Counted from the stretch's first letter, positions 1 through 8,877 are shown. The stretch: 64,000 nucleotides of DNA from Tepidibacter sp. (GCF_025210165.1 NZ_JAOASI010000031.1:1-64000), one strand, 5' to 3'. Numbers and translations: made by a program. The notes: generated from the letters alone by a model not told the origin.

Positions 1-117
<117 letters not shown>

Positions 118-140
118 TAATCTTTTTTTGTTCTTAAGCT

Positions 141-345
141 AAAAAGATGGTTATTTAAATACCGTGAATTCATTAAATAGATTTATAAAACTAAGTATTG
201 TATCTTATTAAATATACTAAAATTTCTTAAACTCGCTAAGGCTAAGACATAAGAAATTTTTTAACGTATATTTAAACGATACAATCCAAGTTTCATTGAA
301 ATCTATTTAAAAGATTCACTAACATTTAAATAACCATCTTTTTTA
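141..345. repeat. long hairpin element, copy 1 (RPT-H)
   Basis: The whole stretch folds into one long imperfect hairpin. The outer arms are AAAAAGATGGTTATTTAAAT at 141-160 and its complement at about 324-343; inner arms pair AAATAGATTT with AAATCTATTT, and AAATATAC with GTATATTT around the apical loop. It starts 24 nt after 5S rRNA, so it may be transcribed with, and terminate, the rRNA operon (A-run and T-run at its ends). A second copy lies at 27792-27995. Arms differ between copies but stay complementary, while unpaired islands such as ATACCG and ACTAACATTTAAAT are conserved. Function unknown. Confidence 0.85.
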
Positions 346-485
346 TTCTATAGGAAACTATATCATTTTTTATTTTGTAGATAACTAATTAAAGGAGCTA
401 TACTTGAAACTATTTTTGAGCAACGGAGCCTATAAGGATCGCTGGAGACATGATTCACCGCATTAGCGAGTAGACGAATTTTTTT
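341..485 (+). repeat. dispersed structured repeat RPT1, copy 1
   Basis: This is one of six copies in the window of a 110-140 nt repeat. It runs from TTCTATAGGAAACTATATCA through GAGCAACGGAGCC to the end signature GAGTAGACGAATTTTT. In this copy the DnaA-box-like site is degenerate (TGTAGATAA). Small stems such as CCTataAGG and CGCattaGCG can form. Other copies are at 6578, 38716, 54735, 57370 and 58722. Confidence 0.85.
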
Positions 486-489
486 ATTA

Positions 490-582
490 TGTGAATATAT
501 AAATAGAACGAAAGATAAAATAAAAGCTTATGTGATTAATGGAAGGTATAAAGAAATTAAAAAATATTACGAGTCTATTTAA
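490..582 (+). pseudogene. possible 3' remnant of a lost gene
   Basis: Directly after the repeat there are 30 sense codons ending in TAA, with a lysine/tyrosine-rich, coding-like composition (it contains INRTKDKIKAYVINGRYKEI). There is no start codon or ribosome site. It could be the C-terminal remnant of a gene cut by the repeat, but the stretch is short and could be chance. The rest of 583-690 shows nothing recognisable. Confidence 0.2.
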
Positions 583-705
583 TGGATTGATTTAATAAAA
601 GAATTAGAACCATAACAAGTATTTTAATAAAAAATAGTGTTTACTTATGCGAACCTAAATGTTATTTTTAAATAGACAAATATTACATAATATGGAGGCG
701 ATAGA

Positions 706-1695
706 ATGCTTTTACTAAATAAACAAGATATAGATAAGGTATTTAGTATGGGGGATGCTATAGAAGCAGATAAAAGAGCATTTGAAATTTTTTCAAATAA
801 TGAGAGTGTAGTTCCCTTAAGAACTAAACTGGAGAATACAAATAACAATGGTATAAATTTATTTATGCCAGGATATGTTGAAAAATTAGACAATGCAGGA
901 ATAAAGATAGTATCTATATTTCCCGAAAACTCAAGTAAAAATAAGCCTGTAGTGCCTGCTAGTATGATACTTATTGATAATACAACAGGTGAAGTTAACT
1001 GTATATTAGATGGAACTTATTTAACACAAATTAGAACAGGAGCAGCATCTGGTGCTGCAACAGACATATTAGCTAGAAAAGATAGTAGGATAGGAGCTTT
1101 ATTTGGAACAGGAGGGCAAGCGTATAAGCAGCTTGAGGCTGTTCTTGAAGCTAGAGAATTAGAATTAGTTAAAGTATATGGAAGAAATAAAGAGAAAACT
1201 CAAAAATTTGTAGATGAAGTAAAAATAAAGTTGTGTAAATATAAAACTCAAATTATAGCTGCTAAGGATGCAGATGATGCAGTTATTGATGCAGATATAA
1301 TAACGCTAGCTACATCTTCAAACATGCCTGTATTCAATGGTGAATTGGTAAAAAAAGGTTGTCATATAAATGGAATAGGTTCATTTACACCTCAAATGCA
1401 GGAAATGGATGAATATATAATATCAAATGCTGATAAAATCTATGTTGATTCAGTTTATGCCTGTCTTGAAGAAGCAGGGGATATAATAATACCTTTAGAT
1501 AAAGGAATTATACAAAAAGATAGAATAGATGGTGAATTAGGAGAAGTTATAAATAAAACTATCGAAGGAAGAGAAAATGATGAAGAAATAACTATATTTA
1601 AAAGTGTTGGAATAGCAGTTCAGGATATAGTTACAGCTAATAGAATATATCAAAAAGCTATTGAATGTGGTATTGGATCAAAGGTTGATATTTAA
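706..1695 (+). CDS. ornithine cyclodeaminase / mu-crystallin family protein
   Basis: A 329-residue cytoplasmic NAD(P)-binding enzyme of the OCD/mu-crystallin family. Members deaminate ornithine to proline, act as alanine dehydrogenases, or reduce cyclic ketimines such as pyrroline-2-carboxylate. The family signature RTGAASG is at residues 110-116, and the Rossmann nucleotide loop reads GTGGQA at 134-139. Length is normal for the family. ATG is preceded by GGAGG at a good distance. It stands alone between a repeat and a FIST-domain gene. The arginine deiminase pathway 38 kb away makes ornithine, so an ornithine cyclodeaminase role is plausible, but the substrate cannot be fixed from sequence. 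Confidence 0.85.
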   Translation: MLLLNKQDIDKVFSMGDAIEADKRAFEIFSNNESVVPLRTKLENTNNNGINLFMPGYVEKLDNAGIKIVSIFPENSSKNKPVVPASMILIDNTTGEVNCILDGTYLTQIRTGAASGAATDILARKDSRIGALFGTGGQAYKQLEAVLEARELELVKVYGRNKEKTQKFVDEVKIKLCKYKTQIIAAKDADDAVIDADIITLATSSNMPVFNGELVKKGCHINGIGSFTPQMQEMDEYIISNADKIYVDSVYACLEEAGDIIIPLDKGIIQKDRIDGELGEVINKTIEGRENDEEITIFKSVGIAVQDIVTANRIYQKAIECGIGSKVDI

Positions 1696-1842
1696 AATTA
1701 CATTTTTATGCCCTAATTTCATGAATAAGGAATAAATTATGGGGTAAAAGTAAAAAAAAGTCGTGAAAATAATAAAAATTATATTATAATTATATTGAGA
1801 AGAAAAAGTAAGGATTTAACTTGATAGATAGGAGGTTTTTAT

Positions 1843-2961
1843 TTGCTAAAAATATATGATGCTTATAGTTCACATAAAGATACTGAAACTGCAGTAAAAG
1901 AAATTGCTAATCAAATTAAAAAAGAAGATATAAATTATGTTATTTATTTTGCAGGAAATAAATATGATTTTGAGTTATTAAGCGAAAATATGAAAGAAGC
2001 TTTTGAGCAAGCAGAAGTTATAGGATGTACTACTGCTGGAGAAATATCTAAAAAATATCTAACTGAAAATTCATTAGTTGCTATGGCGATATCTTCAAAA
2101 GATTTCATTACTAAAACAACTGTTGTCAATGATATATCAACGGTACCAATAATACATAGAGAAGAATTAATTAAAACATATAATGAAGTAGGATTAAAAA
2201 GTAATAAAGATGGATTTGTAATTACTTTAATGGATGGGTTGTCTTTAGGAGAAGAAAGGGTTTTATCAGTTATTAATTCTATATTTGATTTTCAGAATTT
2301 TCCTATTATAGGAGGAAGTGCTGGAGATGGTTTGGATTTTAAAGAAACAAAGGTAAGTTATAATGGTCGAGTATACAAAGATGCAGCGGTGGTTACTTTT
2401 GTAAATACTAAACATAAATTTTGTATATATAAAGAAAATATTTTTAAATCTACTAAAAAGCAAATGATCGTAACTAGAGCTGATATTAATAATAGAATTG
2501 TATATGAGTTTAATAATCAGCCAGCAGCTAAATATTATGCTAAAAAATTAGAAGTAGATAAAAAAGATTTACATAAACAATTTATTACAAATCCTTTAGG
2601 GAGAAAAATAGGAGATAATATATGGATAGCATCTCCTGCAACTATAAATGAAGATGATTCTATGCAGTTTCATTGTCAAGTATTAACCAATTCTATTTTA
2701 GAAATACTAGAACCTTTAGACCCTGTTGAAATGGCAAGTAATACTGTGCAGGAATTAAAAGCAAATATCTCTAATATAAAAGGAATTTTAGCAGTAAATT
2801 GTGTATCAAGGAAATTACAGTTTCAAGAGGAAAGAATAGAAAAAAAGGTATTAGAGCCATTGTTAATGACTGCACCTACTGTAGGATTTTCAAGCTATGG
2901 AGAGCAAATTAATAGTAATCATTTAAATCAAACATTGATATTACTTGCATTAGGAGAATAA
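1843..2961 (+). CDS. FIST-domain sensory protein
   Basis: A 372-residue soluble protein with the FIST N and FIST C arrangement, including the typical [10 protein letters not shown] near residues 58-70 and a GGSAGDG segment near 158. FIST domains are proposed small-ligand (amino-acid-like) sensors feeding into signal transduction. The start is TTG at 1843, placed 6-8 nt after AGGAGG. The gene is followed after two bases by a cytosolic chemotaxis transducer, so the two are almost certainly co-transcribed: FIST would sense and the next protein would signal. There is no signal peptide or membrane segment. Family call is firm; ligand unknown. Confidence 0.85.
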   Translation: MLKIYDAYSSHKDTETAVKEIANQIKKEDINYVIYFAGNKYDFELLSENMKEAFEQAEVIGCTTAGEISKKYLTENSLVAMAISSKDFITKTTVVNDISTVPIIHREELIKTYNEVGLKSNKDGFVITLMDGLSLGEERVLSVINSIFDFQNFPIIGGSAGDGLDFKETKVSYNGRVYKDAAVVTFVNTKHKFCIYKENIFKSTKKQMIVTRADINNRIVYEFNNQPAAKYYAKKLEVDKKDLHKQFITNPLGRKIGDNIWIASPATINEDDSMQFHCQVLTNSILEILEPLDPVEMASNTVQELKANISNIKGILAVNCVSRKLQFQEERIEKKVLEPLLMTAPTVGFSSYGEQINSNHLNQTLILLALGE

Positions 2962-2963
2962 AT

Positions 2964-3965
2964 ATGAAAAATATATTAAAACTTTTTAAAGAAGAAGAAC
3001 AAATAAATAAGAATAAAATTATAGATATACAAGATGATAAAGTTATAATGGAAAAAGAAGAATTTATAAGAATGGTACAAGTATTTGAATCACTAAATCA
3101 ATTAACTCAAAATAAAGTAGATGGAATTTTAGAAAATGAAGGACGTATAACAAAGAGTATTAGTGAAATATCAGATGACTTTATTACTACAAATAAAGGG
3201 ATGGAAGAAATATCAGAAAATATGGCTGGACTTTCAGATAATTTAGAGATAGAAAATAATATTACTGAAAAAGTATTTTATAGTGTAGGTAAGACTAAGA
3301 ATAGTCTAGATATTGGAAGTAAAAGTATACATGAACTAGCTCAACAGGTCATGACAATAGCGAATATTTTTAATGAATTCAAAGATTCTTATGATAAATT
3401 ACAAAATGCTTATTTAAAAATACAGGATTTCACAGAAATAATAAAGTCCATATCAAGTCAAACAAATTTATTGGCATTAAATGCTACTATTGAAGCAGCT
3501 AGAGCAGGGGAAAATGGCAAGGGATTTGCTGTAGTCGCTCAAGAAGTAAAAAAATTATCAGAAGAAACATCCACTGCCTCTAATAAAATAGAAAACAACA
3601 TAGCAATTATAAAAGATTCTATAGAAAGTCTAAATAATAAAAATAAAGTTGTAACCGAAGAAGTTAATAAAGGGATTGATTTAACTGATAAAGCCGAATC
3701 TATACTAAATGATGTATTAGATACACAGCAAGAACTGTTTAAACTTGCAGAAGCTAATTCTACAACAGCAAAAACTAATATTAATAGAATAGAAAATATA
3801 TCAAAGGAACTTATGCTAATAGAGGAATTGGTAAATAAAGATATGAATAACGTTCGAGGGTTAATGCTAGATACAGAAGCTAAAACAAGCTATTTTAGTG
3901 ACTTGATTTCATTTATATATCAATCAGGTGAATTAACGAAAAGGTTAAAAGAAAAGTCAAATTAA
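2964..3965 (+). CDS. soluble methyl-accepting chemotaxis protein
   Basis: A 333-residue transducer with no transmembrane segment. The C-terminal half carries the MCP signalling hairpin, with the hallmark tip containing [20 protein letters not shown] and, further on, [16 protein letters not shown]. The N-terminal 110 residues are a helical region without a known sensor domain. It starts 2 bp after the FIST gene stop, so translation is probably coupled and the FIST protein is its likely sensory partner. It would act on CheA/CheW, which are not in this window. A hairpin terminator at 3999-4046 ends the operon. Confidence 0.9.
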   Translation: MKNILKLFKEEEQINKNKIIDIQDDKVIMEKEEFIRMVQVFESLNQLTQNKVDGILENEGRITKSISEISDDFITTNKGMEEISENMAGLSDNLEIENNITEKVFYSVGKTKNSLDIGSKSIHELAQQVMTIANIFNEFKDSYDKLQNAYLKIQDFTEIIKSISSQTNLLALNATIEAARAGENGKGFAVVAQEVKKLSEETSTASNKIENNIAIIKDSIESLNNKNKVVTEEVNKGIDLTDKAESILNDVLDTQQELFKLAEANSTTAKTNINRIENISKELMLIEELVNKDMNNVRGLMLDTEAKTSYFSDLISFIYQSGELTKRLKEKSN

Positions 3966-3998
3966 TAGTTTATAAAAAAGCTAAAGGCTTAGATATAT

Positions 3999-4046
3999 AA
4001 TGAGCTATCTTAGATGATTTTTACATCATTTTGAGATAGCTCATTT
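3999..4046. terminator. bidirectional terminator
   Basis: TGAGCTATCT at 4001-4010 pairs with the complementary arm at 4033-4043, forming a hairpin between the convergent chemotaxis gene and the CoA-disulfide reductase fusion; it can serve both. Confidence 0.75.
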
Positions 4047-4054
4047 CATTTTAA

Positions 4055-6523
4055 CTATATAAATAGATTTAATCCAGAATCTTCAGCTGCACCAAGGTAG
4101 CTTGCAACTCCTCCTATTTCAACTCCATCTATAAATTCTTCTTCTTTAAGACCCATAACATCCATAGACATAGAGCAAGCCACTATTTTAACACCTAAAT
4201 CCATAGCATTTTTCATTAAAGTTTCAAGTGAGTCAACATTTTTCTTTTCCATAACATGATTTATCATTTTAGCACCCATACCACCCATATTCATCTTAGA
4301 TAAAGGAAGTTTAGAAGTTCCTTTTGGCATCATCATGCTAAACATTTTTTCAAGAGTATCTTTTTCAACATTAGGAGCATCATGCTTTCTTAAAACATTT
4401 AATCCCCAGAATGTAAAGAACATAGTAACCTTTTTACCCATAGATGCTGCTCCTGTAGCTATTATAAATGAAGCAATAGCCTTATCTAAATCACCACTAA
4501 ATATAACCATAGTAGCTCCATCTTTTGTATTATTTAATAAATTAGAATCATGTGATCTAACTAAATCGCTAACTTGACCTTTTTGAATTAAAGCTTTAAA
4601 TGCATTGTTTTCAAAATCAGATTTTAAAAGACTATTTCCAGTTTTATCACACCAAGATGAAATATCCTTAACAAAACCAGGATCACTTGCAGTTATTTCT
4701 AAAACTTCGCCTTCTTTCATATTTTCCATGTTTTGATATACTTTCATAATAGGTCCTGGACACTGAAGACCACACGCATTTAATGATATAGTAGGTGCTA
4801 TTTCCATAAGGCAATCCTCCTCGATATTAGTTGTTCCAGAATCTGTAACACCACAGTCACAACTGTTAGAAGTAACTGATTCAAATACAGATGAATAAGT
4901 TTTATAACCTCCATCTAAATTCTTAACCTTGTAACCATTCTGAGATAATATTCTAGAAGCTAGATATCCTCTAAGTCCAACTTGACAAGTTATATAGATT
5001 TCTTTATTTTTGGGTATTTCATCAAGTCTATCTCTTATTTCTCCTAATGGAATATTTATAGAACCTTTTATATATCCCATATCTCTTTCGATTGATTCAC
5101 GAACATCTATTAAAAGACCTCCGTTTTCAACTATTTTATCTATTTCATCCCAATAAACAACATCAACTAGACCTTCAATTATATTAGATGCAACATATCC
5201 AGCCATATTAACAGGATCTTTAGCTGATGAATATGGTGGAGCATATGAAAGTTCTAAATCTGGAAGGTCTAAAACACTAAGACCACCCTTAATAGAAGTA
5301 GCTATAACATCAATACGCTTATCAACACCATCATATCCTACAGCTTGAGCTCCAAATATACTACCAGTATTAGGATCAAATATTAATTTTAAAGATATAG
5401 GAAGTGCACCAGGATAATATCCAGCATGAGAATTTGGATGTACATGGATAGATTTGTATTTAATACCTAGTTCTTTTAAAGTTTTTTCATTGTTACCTGT
5501 TGAAGAAACTGTCATATCGAATACTTTTGCTATAGATGTTCCTAAGGTTCCATTGTATTTGATATTTCTGCCCATTATATGGTCAGCTACAAGTCTTCCT
5601 TGTCTATTAGCCGGCCAAGCTAGAGGAATAACAGTTGGCTTTTTATTTATATAATCCTTGACTTCTATAGCATCACCAATAGCATAGATATTCTTATCAG
5701 AAGTTCTAAGCGTTTCATCAACATTTATTGCACCACTATTACCTATATCAAGACCTGCATCCTTTGCAAGTGAACTTTCAGGTTTAACACCTATTGATAA
5801 TACAATCATATCTGTATCTATTATTTTGCCACTTGAAAGAACTATTTGCTTTCCGTTGTTTTTGAACTCCTTAACTCCATCTTCAAGAATTAAATTTACA
5901 CCTTTATCTTTTATGTGAGAGTGAAGAATACTAGCCATCTCATAGTCAACAGGAGCCATTATTTGGTTACTTTTTTCAACTAAAGTAATTTCAACACCTC
6001 TATCATAAAGATTTTCTGCCATTTCAATACCTATAAATCCTCCGCCTATAACAACTGCTTTTTTAGGATTGTTGTTATCTACAAAATTTTTAATATTGTC
6101 AATATCAGGTATATTTCTAAGAGTAAATAAATTTTTAGCATCATCTATACCTTTTATTGGAGGTTTAATTGGACTAGCACCAGGAGATAATACTAATATA
6201 TCGTAGCTTTCCTCATAAGTTTCATTAGTTCTTAAGTTCTTAACTGTAACAGTTTTATTTAATCTATTTATTTTAACAACTTCGCTTAAATTTCTAATAT
6301 CCATATTAAATTTTTTAGACATACCTTCAACTGTTTGAACCAGTAATGCATCTCTTTGAGTTATAGTTTCTCCTATATAATAAGGAAGACCACAATTTGC
6401 AAAAGAAATATATTCTCCTCTTTCAAACATAACAATTTTAGCATTTTCGTCTAATCTTCTAAGTCTTGCAGCAGTAGAAGCACCCCCTGCAACTCCACCA
6501 ACTATAACTACTTTTTTATTCAT
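4055..6523 (-). CDS. CoA-disulfide reductase-rhodanese-TusA-DsrE fusion
   Basis: An 822-residue four-domain sulfur-transfer enzyme. Residues 1-450 are an FAD/NAD(P)H pyridine nucleotide-disulfide oxidoreductase of the CoA-disulfide (persulfide) reductase type, with GGVAGGASTAAR and single active Cys44 in FANCGLPYYIG. A rhodanese domain follows, with active Cys513 in CQVGLRG. Next is a TusA-like domain with CGLQCPGP (Cys584 and Cys588), then a DsrE/F-like domain with Cys783. Four reactive cysteines in one chain suggest relay of a persulfide sulfur. A Cys/Asp-rich linker joins rhodanese and TusA. The ArsR-type gene upstream on the same strand is the likely regulator, although a 113-nt repeat lies between them. 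Known relatives act on CoA-persulfide or polysulfide; the exact substrate here is inference. Confidence 0.9.
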   Translation of the reverse strand: MNKKVVIVGGVAGGASTAARLRRLDENAKIVMFERGEYISFANCGLPYYIGETITQRDALLVQTVEGMSKKFNMDIRNLSEVVKINRLNKTVTVKNLRTNETYEESYDILVLSPGASPIKPPIKGIDDAKNLFTLRNIPDIDNIKNFVDNNNPKKAVVIGGGFIGIEMAENLYDRGVEITLVEKSNQIMAPVDYEMASILHSHIKDKGVNLILEDGVKEFKNNGKQIVLSSGKIIDTDMIVLSIGVKPESSLAKDAGLDIGNSGAINVDETLRTSDKNIYAIGDAIEVKDYINKKPTVIPLAWPANRQGRLVADHIMGRNIKYNGTLGTSIAKVFDMTVSSTGNNEKTLKELGIKYKSIHVHPNSHAGYYPGALPISLKLIFDPNTGSIFGAQAVGYDGVDKRIDVIATSIKGGLSVLDLPDLELSYAPPYSSAKDPVNMAGYVASNIIEGLVDVVYWDEIDKIVENGGLLIDVRESIERDMGYIKGSINIPLGEIRDRLDEIPKNKEIYITCQVGLRGYLASRILSQNGYKVKNLDGGYKTYSSVFESVTSNSCDCGVTDSGTTNIEEDCLMEIAPTISLNACGLQCPGPIMKVYQNMENMKEGEVLEITASDPGFVKDISSWCDKTGNSLLKSDFENNAFKALIQKGQVSDLVRSHDSNLLNNTKDGATMVIFSGDLDKAIASFIIATGAASMGKKVTMFFTFWGLNVLRKHDAPNVEKDTLEKMFSMMMPKGTSKLPLSKMNMGGMGAKMINHVMEKKNVDSLETLMKNAMDLGVKIVACSMSMDVMGLKEEEFIDGVEIGGVASYLGAAEDSGLNLFI

Positions 6524-6577
6524 ATTAAACCTCCTTAAAATTCATATATTAGAATATTATGATGTAAATTGTATAAG

Positions 6578-6690
6578 AAATTCGTCTACTCGCTAACACG
6601 GTGACTCATGTTGCCAACAAGTCTAACGACTCTGTTGCTCAAAGATAGTCGCAAGTGTATCTTTGAGCAACAAGTTATTTATGAGACGAA
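6578..6690 (-). repeat. dispersed structured repeat RPT1, copy 2 (reverse)
   Basis: Reverse-orientation copy, beginning AAATTCGTCTACTCGCTAAC. It is the copy with the strongest internal pairing: GTTGCTCAAAGATA pairs with TATCTTTGAGCAAC, and CGTCT pairs with AGACG across the element. It separates the ArsR-family gene from the CoA-disulfide reductase gene it probably controls, and so would lie in their shared transcript. Confidence 0.85.
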
Positions 6691-6705
6691 AATTTTATAA
6701 TACCT

Positions 6706-6990
6706 TTAAAATAATGCTTTTATAATATCTTTTACCTTATCATTTGATACACTATAAATTATCTCAAGACCGTTTCTATTCCCCTTTATTATACCCGCTG
6801 ACTTCAACTTTGAAACATGTTGAGATATAGTAGATTGAGGCATCTCAAGACAATTTTGCATATTAGATACATTACTAGAACCTTGATCTAAAAGACCTTT
6901 AACTATACAGAGTCTTACTGGATGAGCTAAAGCTTTTAAAAGTTCAGAGCATTGATCGAATAATTCTGGGTTAGTTTTATAGTTTTCCAT
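6706..6990 (-). CDS. ArsR-family transcriptional regulator
   Basis: A 94-residue winged-helix repressor of the ArsR/SmtB family, with the core LAHPVRLCIVKGLL and the recognition helix QSTISQHVSKLKSAGI. It has cysteines at 14, 28 and 47. Persulfide-sensing ArsR proteins (SqrR/BigR type) use a cysteine pair, so a sulfur signal is plausible given the downstream persulfide enzyme, but these positions are not the proven pair. A strong promoter overlapping a palindrome lies upstream (7020-7048), which suggests autoregulation. The AGGAGG ribosome site precedes ATG. Confidence 0.88.
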   Translation of the reverse strand: MENYKTNPELFDQCSELLKALAHPVRLCIVKGLLDQGSSNVSNMQNCLEMPQSTISQHVSKLKSAGIIKGNRNGLEIIYSVSNDKVKDIIKALF

Positions 6991-7019
6991 AGCTTCCTCC
7001 TGTTGTACGTTATATTACA

Positions 7020-7048
7020 ATATTAAGATATTAATGTGTATTTGTCAA
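7020..7048 (-). promoter_or_regulatory. promoter and likely operator of the ArsR gene
   Basis: On the minus strand TTGACA (7043-7048), a 17-nt spacer and TAATAT (7020-7025) form a near-consensus housekeeping promoter. The inverted repeat AATATTAAGATATT at 7019-7032 overlaps the -10 box and is a candidate ArsR operator. Confidence 0.65.
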
Positions 7049-7184
7049 TCCATATTTGTTACCACTAATATTATTGTCAAAATAGCAAATAAAAATAAAA
7101 AAAACTTTTTTAATTTTTATGGAACTTTTTTAATTTTATATCGTCTAATGAGTATAGAAAACAATATGAAGGGAGAATTTTAAA

Positions 7185-8645
7185 ATGAAAATAAAAAATA
7201 AAGCGATAGCTACAACTTTAATAGGGGCAAGTTTATTAACTGGTATGATAACTGGATATGCAAATGAAAAACCAATCAACTGTATAGATCTTACTCAGGC
7301 AAGCATAAACAGAGATATTAATATAAATATAAATGGTCAGCTACTATCTTTCCCAGATCAAAAACCTCTATTATCAGAATCAAGAACTATAGTCCCTGTA
7401 AGATTTATAACTGAACATTTAGGAGGAAAAATCTCTTGGAATGATAATACAAAGACAGCTATAATTGAACTAGATGGTAAGAAAATTGAATTACCTGTTA
7501 ATAAAAAATATGCTAAAGTAAATGGAAAAAAAGCAGAACTTGATACATCGGCTACAATAATAAACAATAGAACTTATGTACCTTTAAGATTTGTAAGTGA
7601 AACCTTTGGGTATGATGTTTCTTGGAACAATAAAACTAATATGGTAGAATTAAATAAAAAAGGTAATAATCTTGATGCAGGAGGAAGCAAATATTTTGAC
7701 GAAAAATTAGAGCTTTATAAAATGGCTGGTATTGTTAATAATATAGTAAATGATACTGTAAGAGTTGAAGGAGAAGGAATGTATGAGGAAATAGTGTTTA
7801 GGATAAATGAAGATACGAAGATAGTAGACTTAGATGGTAAAAAATTATCAAAGAATGACATAAAAGCAGAAAGTAAAGTAATTGTTTATCACGATGCAAC
7901 TATGACAAGAAGCCTACCTCCTATAGGACATGCACAAAAAATAGTAGTTGACAATGTAAATATAGAATATAGTAAAATAAAACAAATAAGCGATTTAAAT
8001 ATGGAATATGGCAAAATAACACAAATAACCGATATAAAGAATGGAAAGATGTTTCTTATAGGAAATATGAATGATGGAATAAACTTTAATGTAGATGAAA
8101 AAACAATAATAGTTGATGAAAATGAACAAGAATTAAATAGGGATGTTTTAACTAAAGGAACTGATGTTGAAGTATATTATGGGAACATTATGACAATGAG
8201 CTTACCGCCAATTACAAATGCAGAAAAAATAATAATTAAGAGTAAAAGAATTTATAATGAACTAGAAAAATTACCTGAAAATTATACCTTTGAATTAGCC
8301 TTAAGTAAAGGTGATGTTATAGGGCATCATGGAGAAGGTTACAATATAGAAAAACTAGATAAATTTATTGATCAATTTAGAAATAAAAAATTGAATATAG
8401 GAGGCATGATAAGAATAACACATTATACGGTAGAAGGAGATGCCATAATTAACGATTTGGTTTTTACTGATGAAGGATTAAAATGTATAAAAGATAGTAC
8501 AAGAGATAAATTTGGTGCAACAGATAATAAACAAGAATATAAGGTATTAGATATTTTAAAAACTAATGAAAAAAATATGACATACTATGATATAAAAACT
8601 GGAAAAGATGAAAAATTATCGTTAATATTTTTAAATAATAGATAA
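7185..8645 (+). CDS. exported stalk-domain protein with two repeats
   Basis: A 486-residue secreted protein. Residues 1-26 are a signal peptide (cleavage near GYA-NE). Residues 40-160 hold two copper-amine-oxidase N-terminal (stalk) motifs, each with the VPVRF or VPLRF signature, common in clostridial surface proteins; no amine oxidase catalytic domain follows. Residues 165-260 and 270-345 are two related beta-rich repeats, each ending with the pattern MTxSLPPIxxAxKI. The C-terminal 130 residues are unassigned. It has its own ribosome site (AAGGGAG) and a probable promoter in the AT-rich region upstream. Function unknown; cell-surface or wall association is inferred. Confidence 0.8.
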   Translation: MKIKNKAIATTLIGASLLTGMITGYANEKPINCIDLTQASINRDINININGQLLSFPDQKPLLSESRTIVPVRFITEHLGGKISWNDNTKTAIIELDGKKIELPVNKKYAKVNGKKAELDTSATIINNRTYVPLRFVSETFGYDVSWNNKTNMVELNKKGNNLDAGGSKYFDEKLELYKMAGIVNNIVNDTVRVEGEGMYEEIVFRINEDTKIVDLDGKKLSKNDIKAESKVIVYHDATMTRSLPPIGHAQKIVVDNVNIEYSKIKQISDLNMEYGKITQITDIKNGKMFLIGNMNDGINFNVDEKTIIVDENEQELNRDVLTKGTDVEVYYGNIMTMSLPPITNAEKIIIKSKRIYNELEKLPENYTFELALSKGDVIGHHGEGYNIEKLDKFIDQFRNKKLNIGGMIRITHYTVEGDAIINDLVFTDEGLKCIKDSTRDKFGATDNKQEYKVLDILKTNEKNMTYYDIKTGKDEKLSLIFLNNR

Positions 8646-8748
8646 TTTATCCGAAAGCTAAGAGTTCTAACACTCCATCTTCTGGATAAGTTCAACTAAC
8701 CTTCAGATGGAGTTACAAACTCCACCTGAAGATAAGTTTCACTTGATA
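8646..8748 (+). repeat. dispersed repeat RPT2, full copy a
   Basis: Element beginning TTTATCCGAAAGCTAAGA and ending AAGTTTCACTTGATA. Two stems are evident: TTATCC with GGATAA, and CTTCAGATGGAGT with ACTCCACCTGAAG. A related full copy is at 10303-10413; shorter or rearranged copies are at 12425-12595 and 42490-42658. Single end motifs (AAGTTTCACTT) occur at 8847, 15832 and 58174. Confidence 0.75.
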
Positions 8749-8750
8749 AG

Positions 8751-8792
8751 AAGGTTATTTCAAAAATAATATTTTGAAATAACCTTTTTAAT
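8751..8792 (+). terminator. terminator after stalk-domain gene
   Basis: A 15-bp perfect stem, AAGGTTATTTCAAAA with its complement, followed by TTTTTAATTTTT. It directly follows the repeat. Confidence 0.85.
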
Positions 8793-8826
8793 TTTTGTAA
8801 AATAATATATCTTACAATATAGATTC

Positions 8827-8835
8827 TGCTATAAT
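8827..8835 (+). promoter_or_regulatory. extended -10 promoter
   Basis: TGCTATAAT is a consensus extended -10 box 43 nt upstream of the radical SAM gene start. No good -35 box is evident. The leader then contains one RPT2 end motif (AAGTGAAACTTAA). Confidence 0.5.
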
Positions 8836-8877
8836 GAATAGAAGATAAAGTGAAACTTAATTTAATTGGAGGATATT

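Noticed and set aside
1944-2463. Short minus-strand frames within the FIST gene
   Set aside because: No ribosome sites, and they lie antisense to a clear gene.
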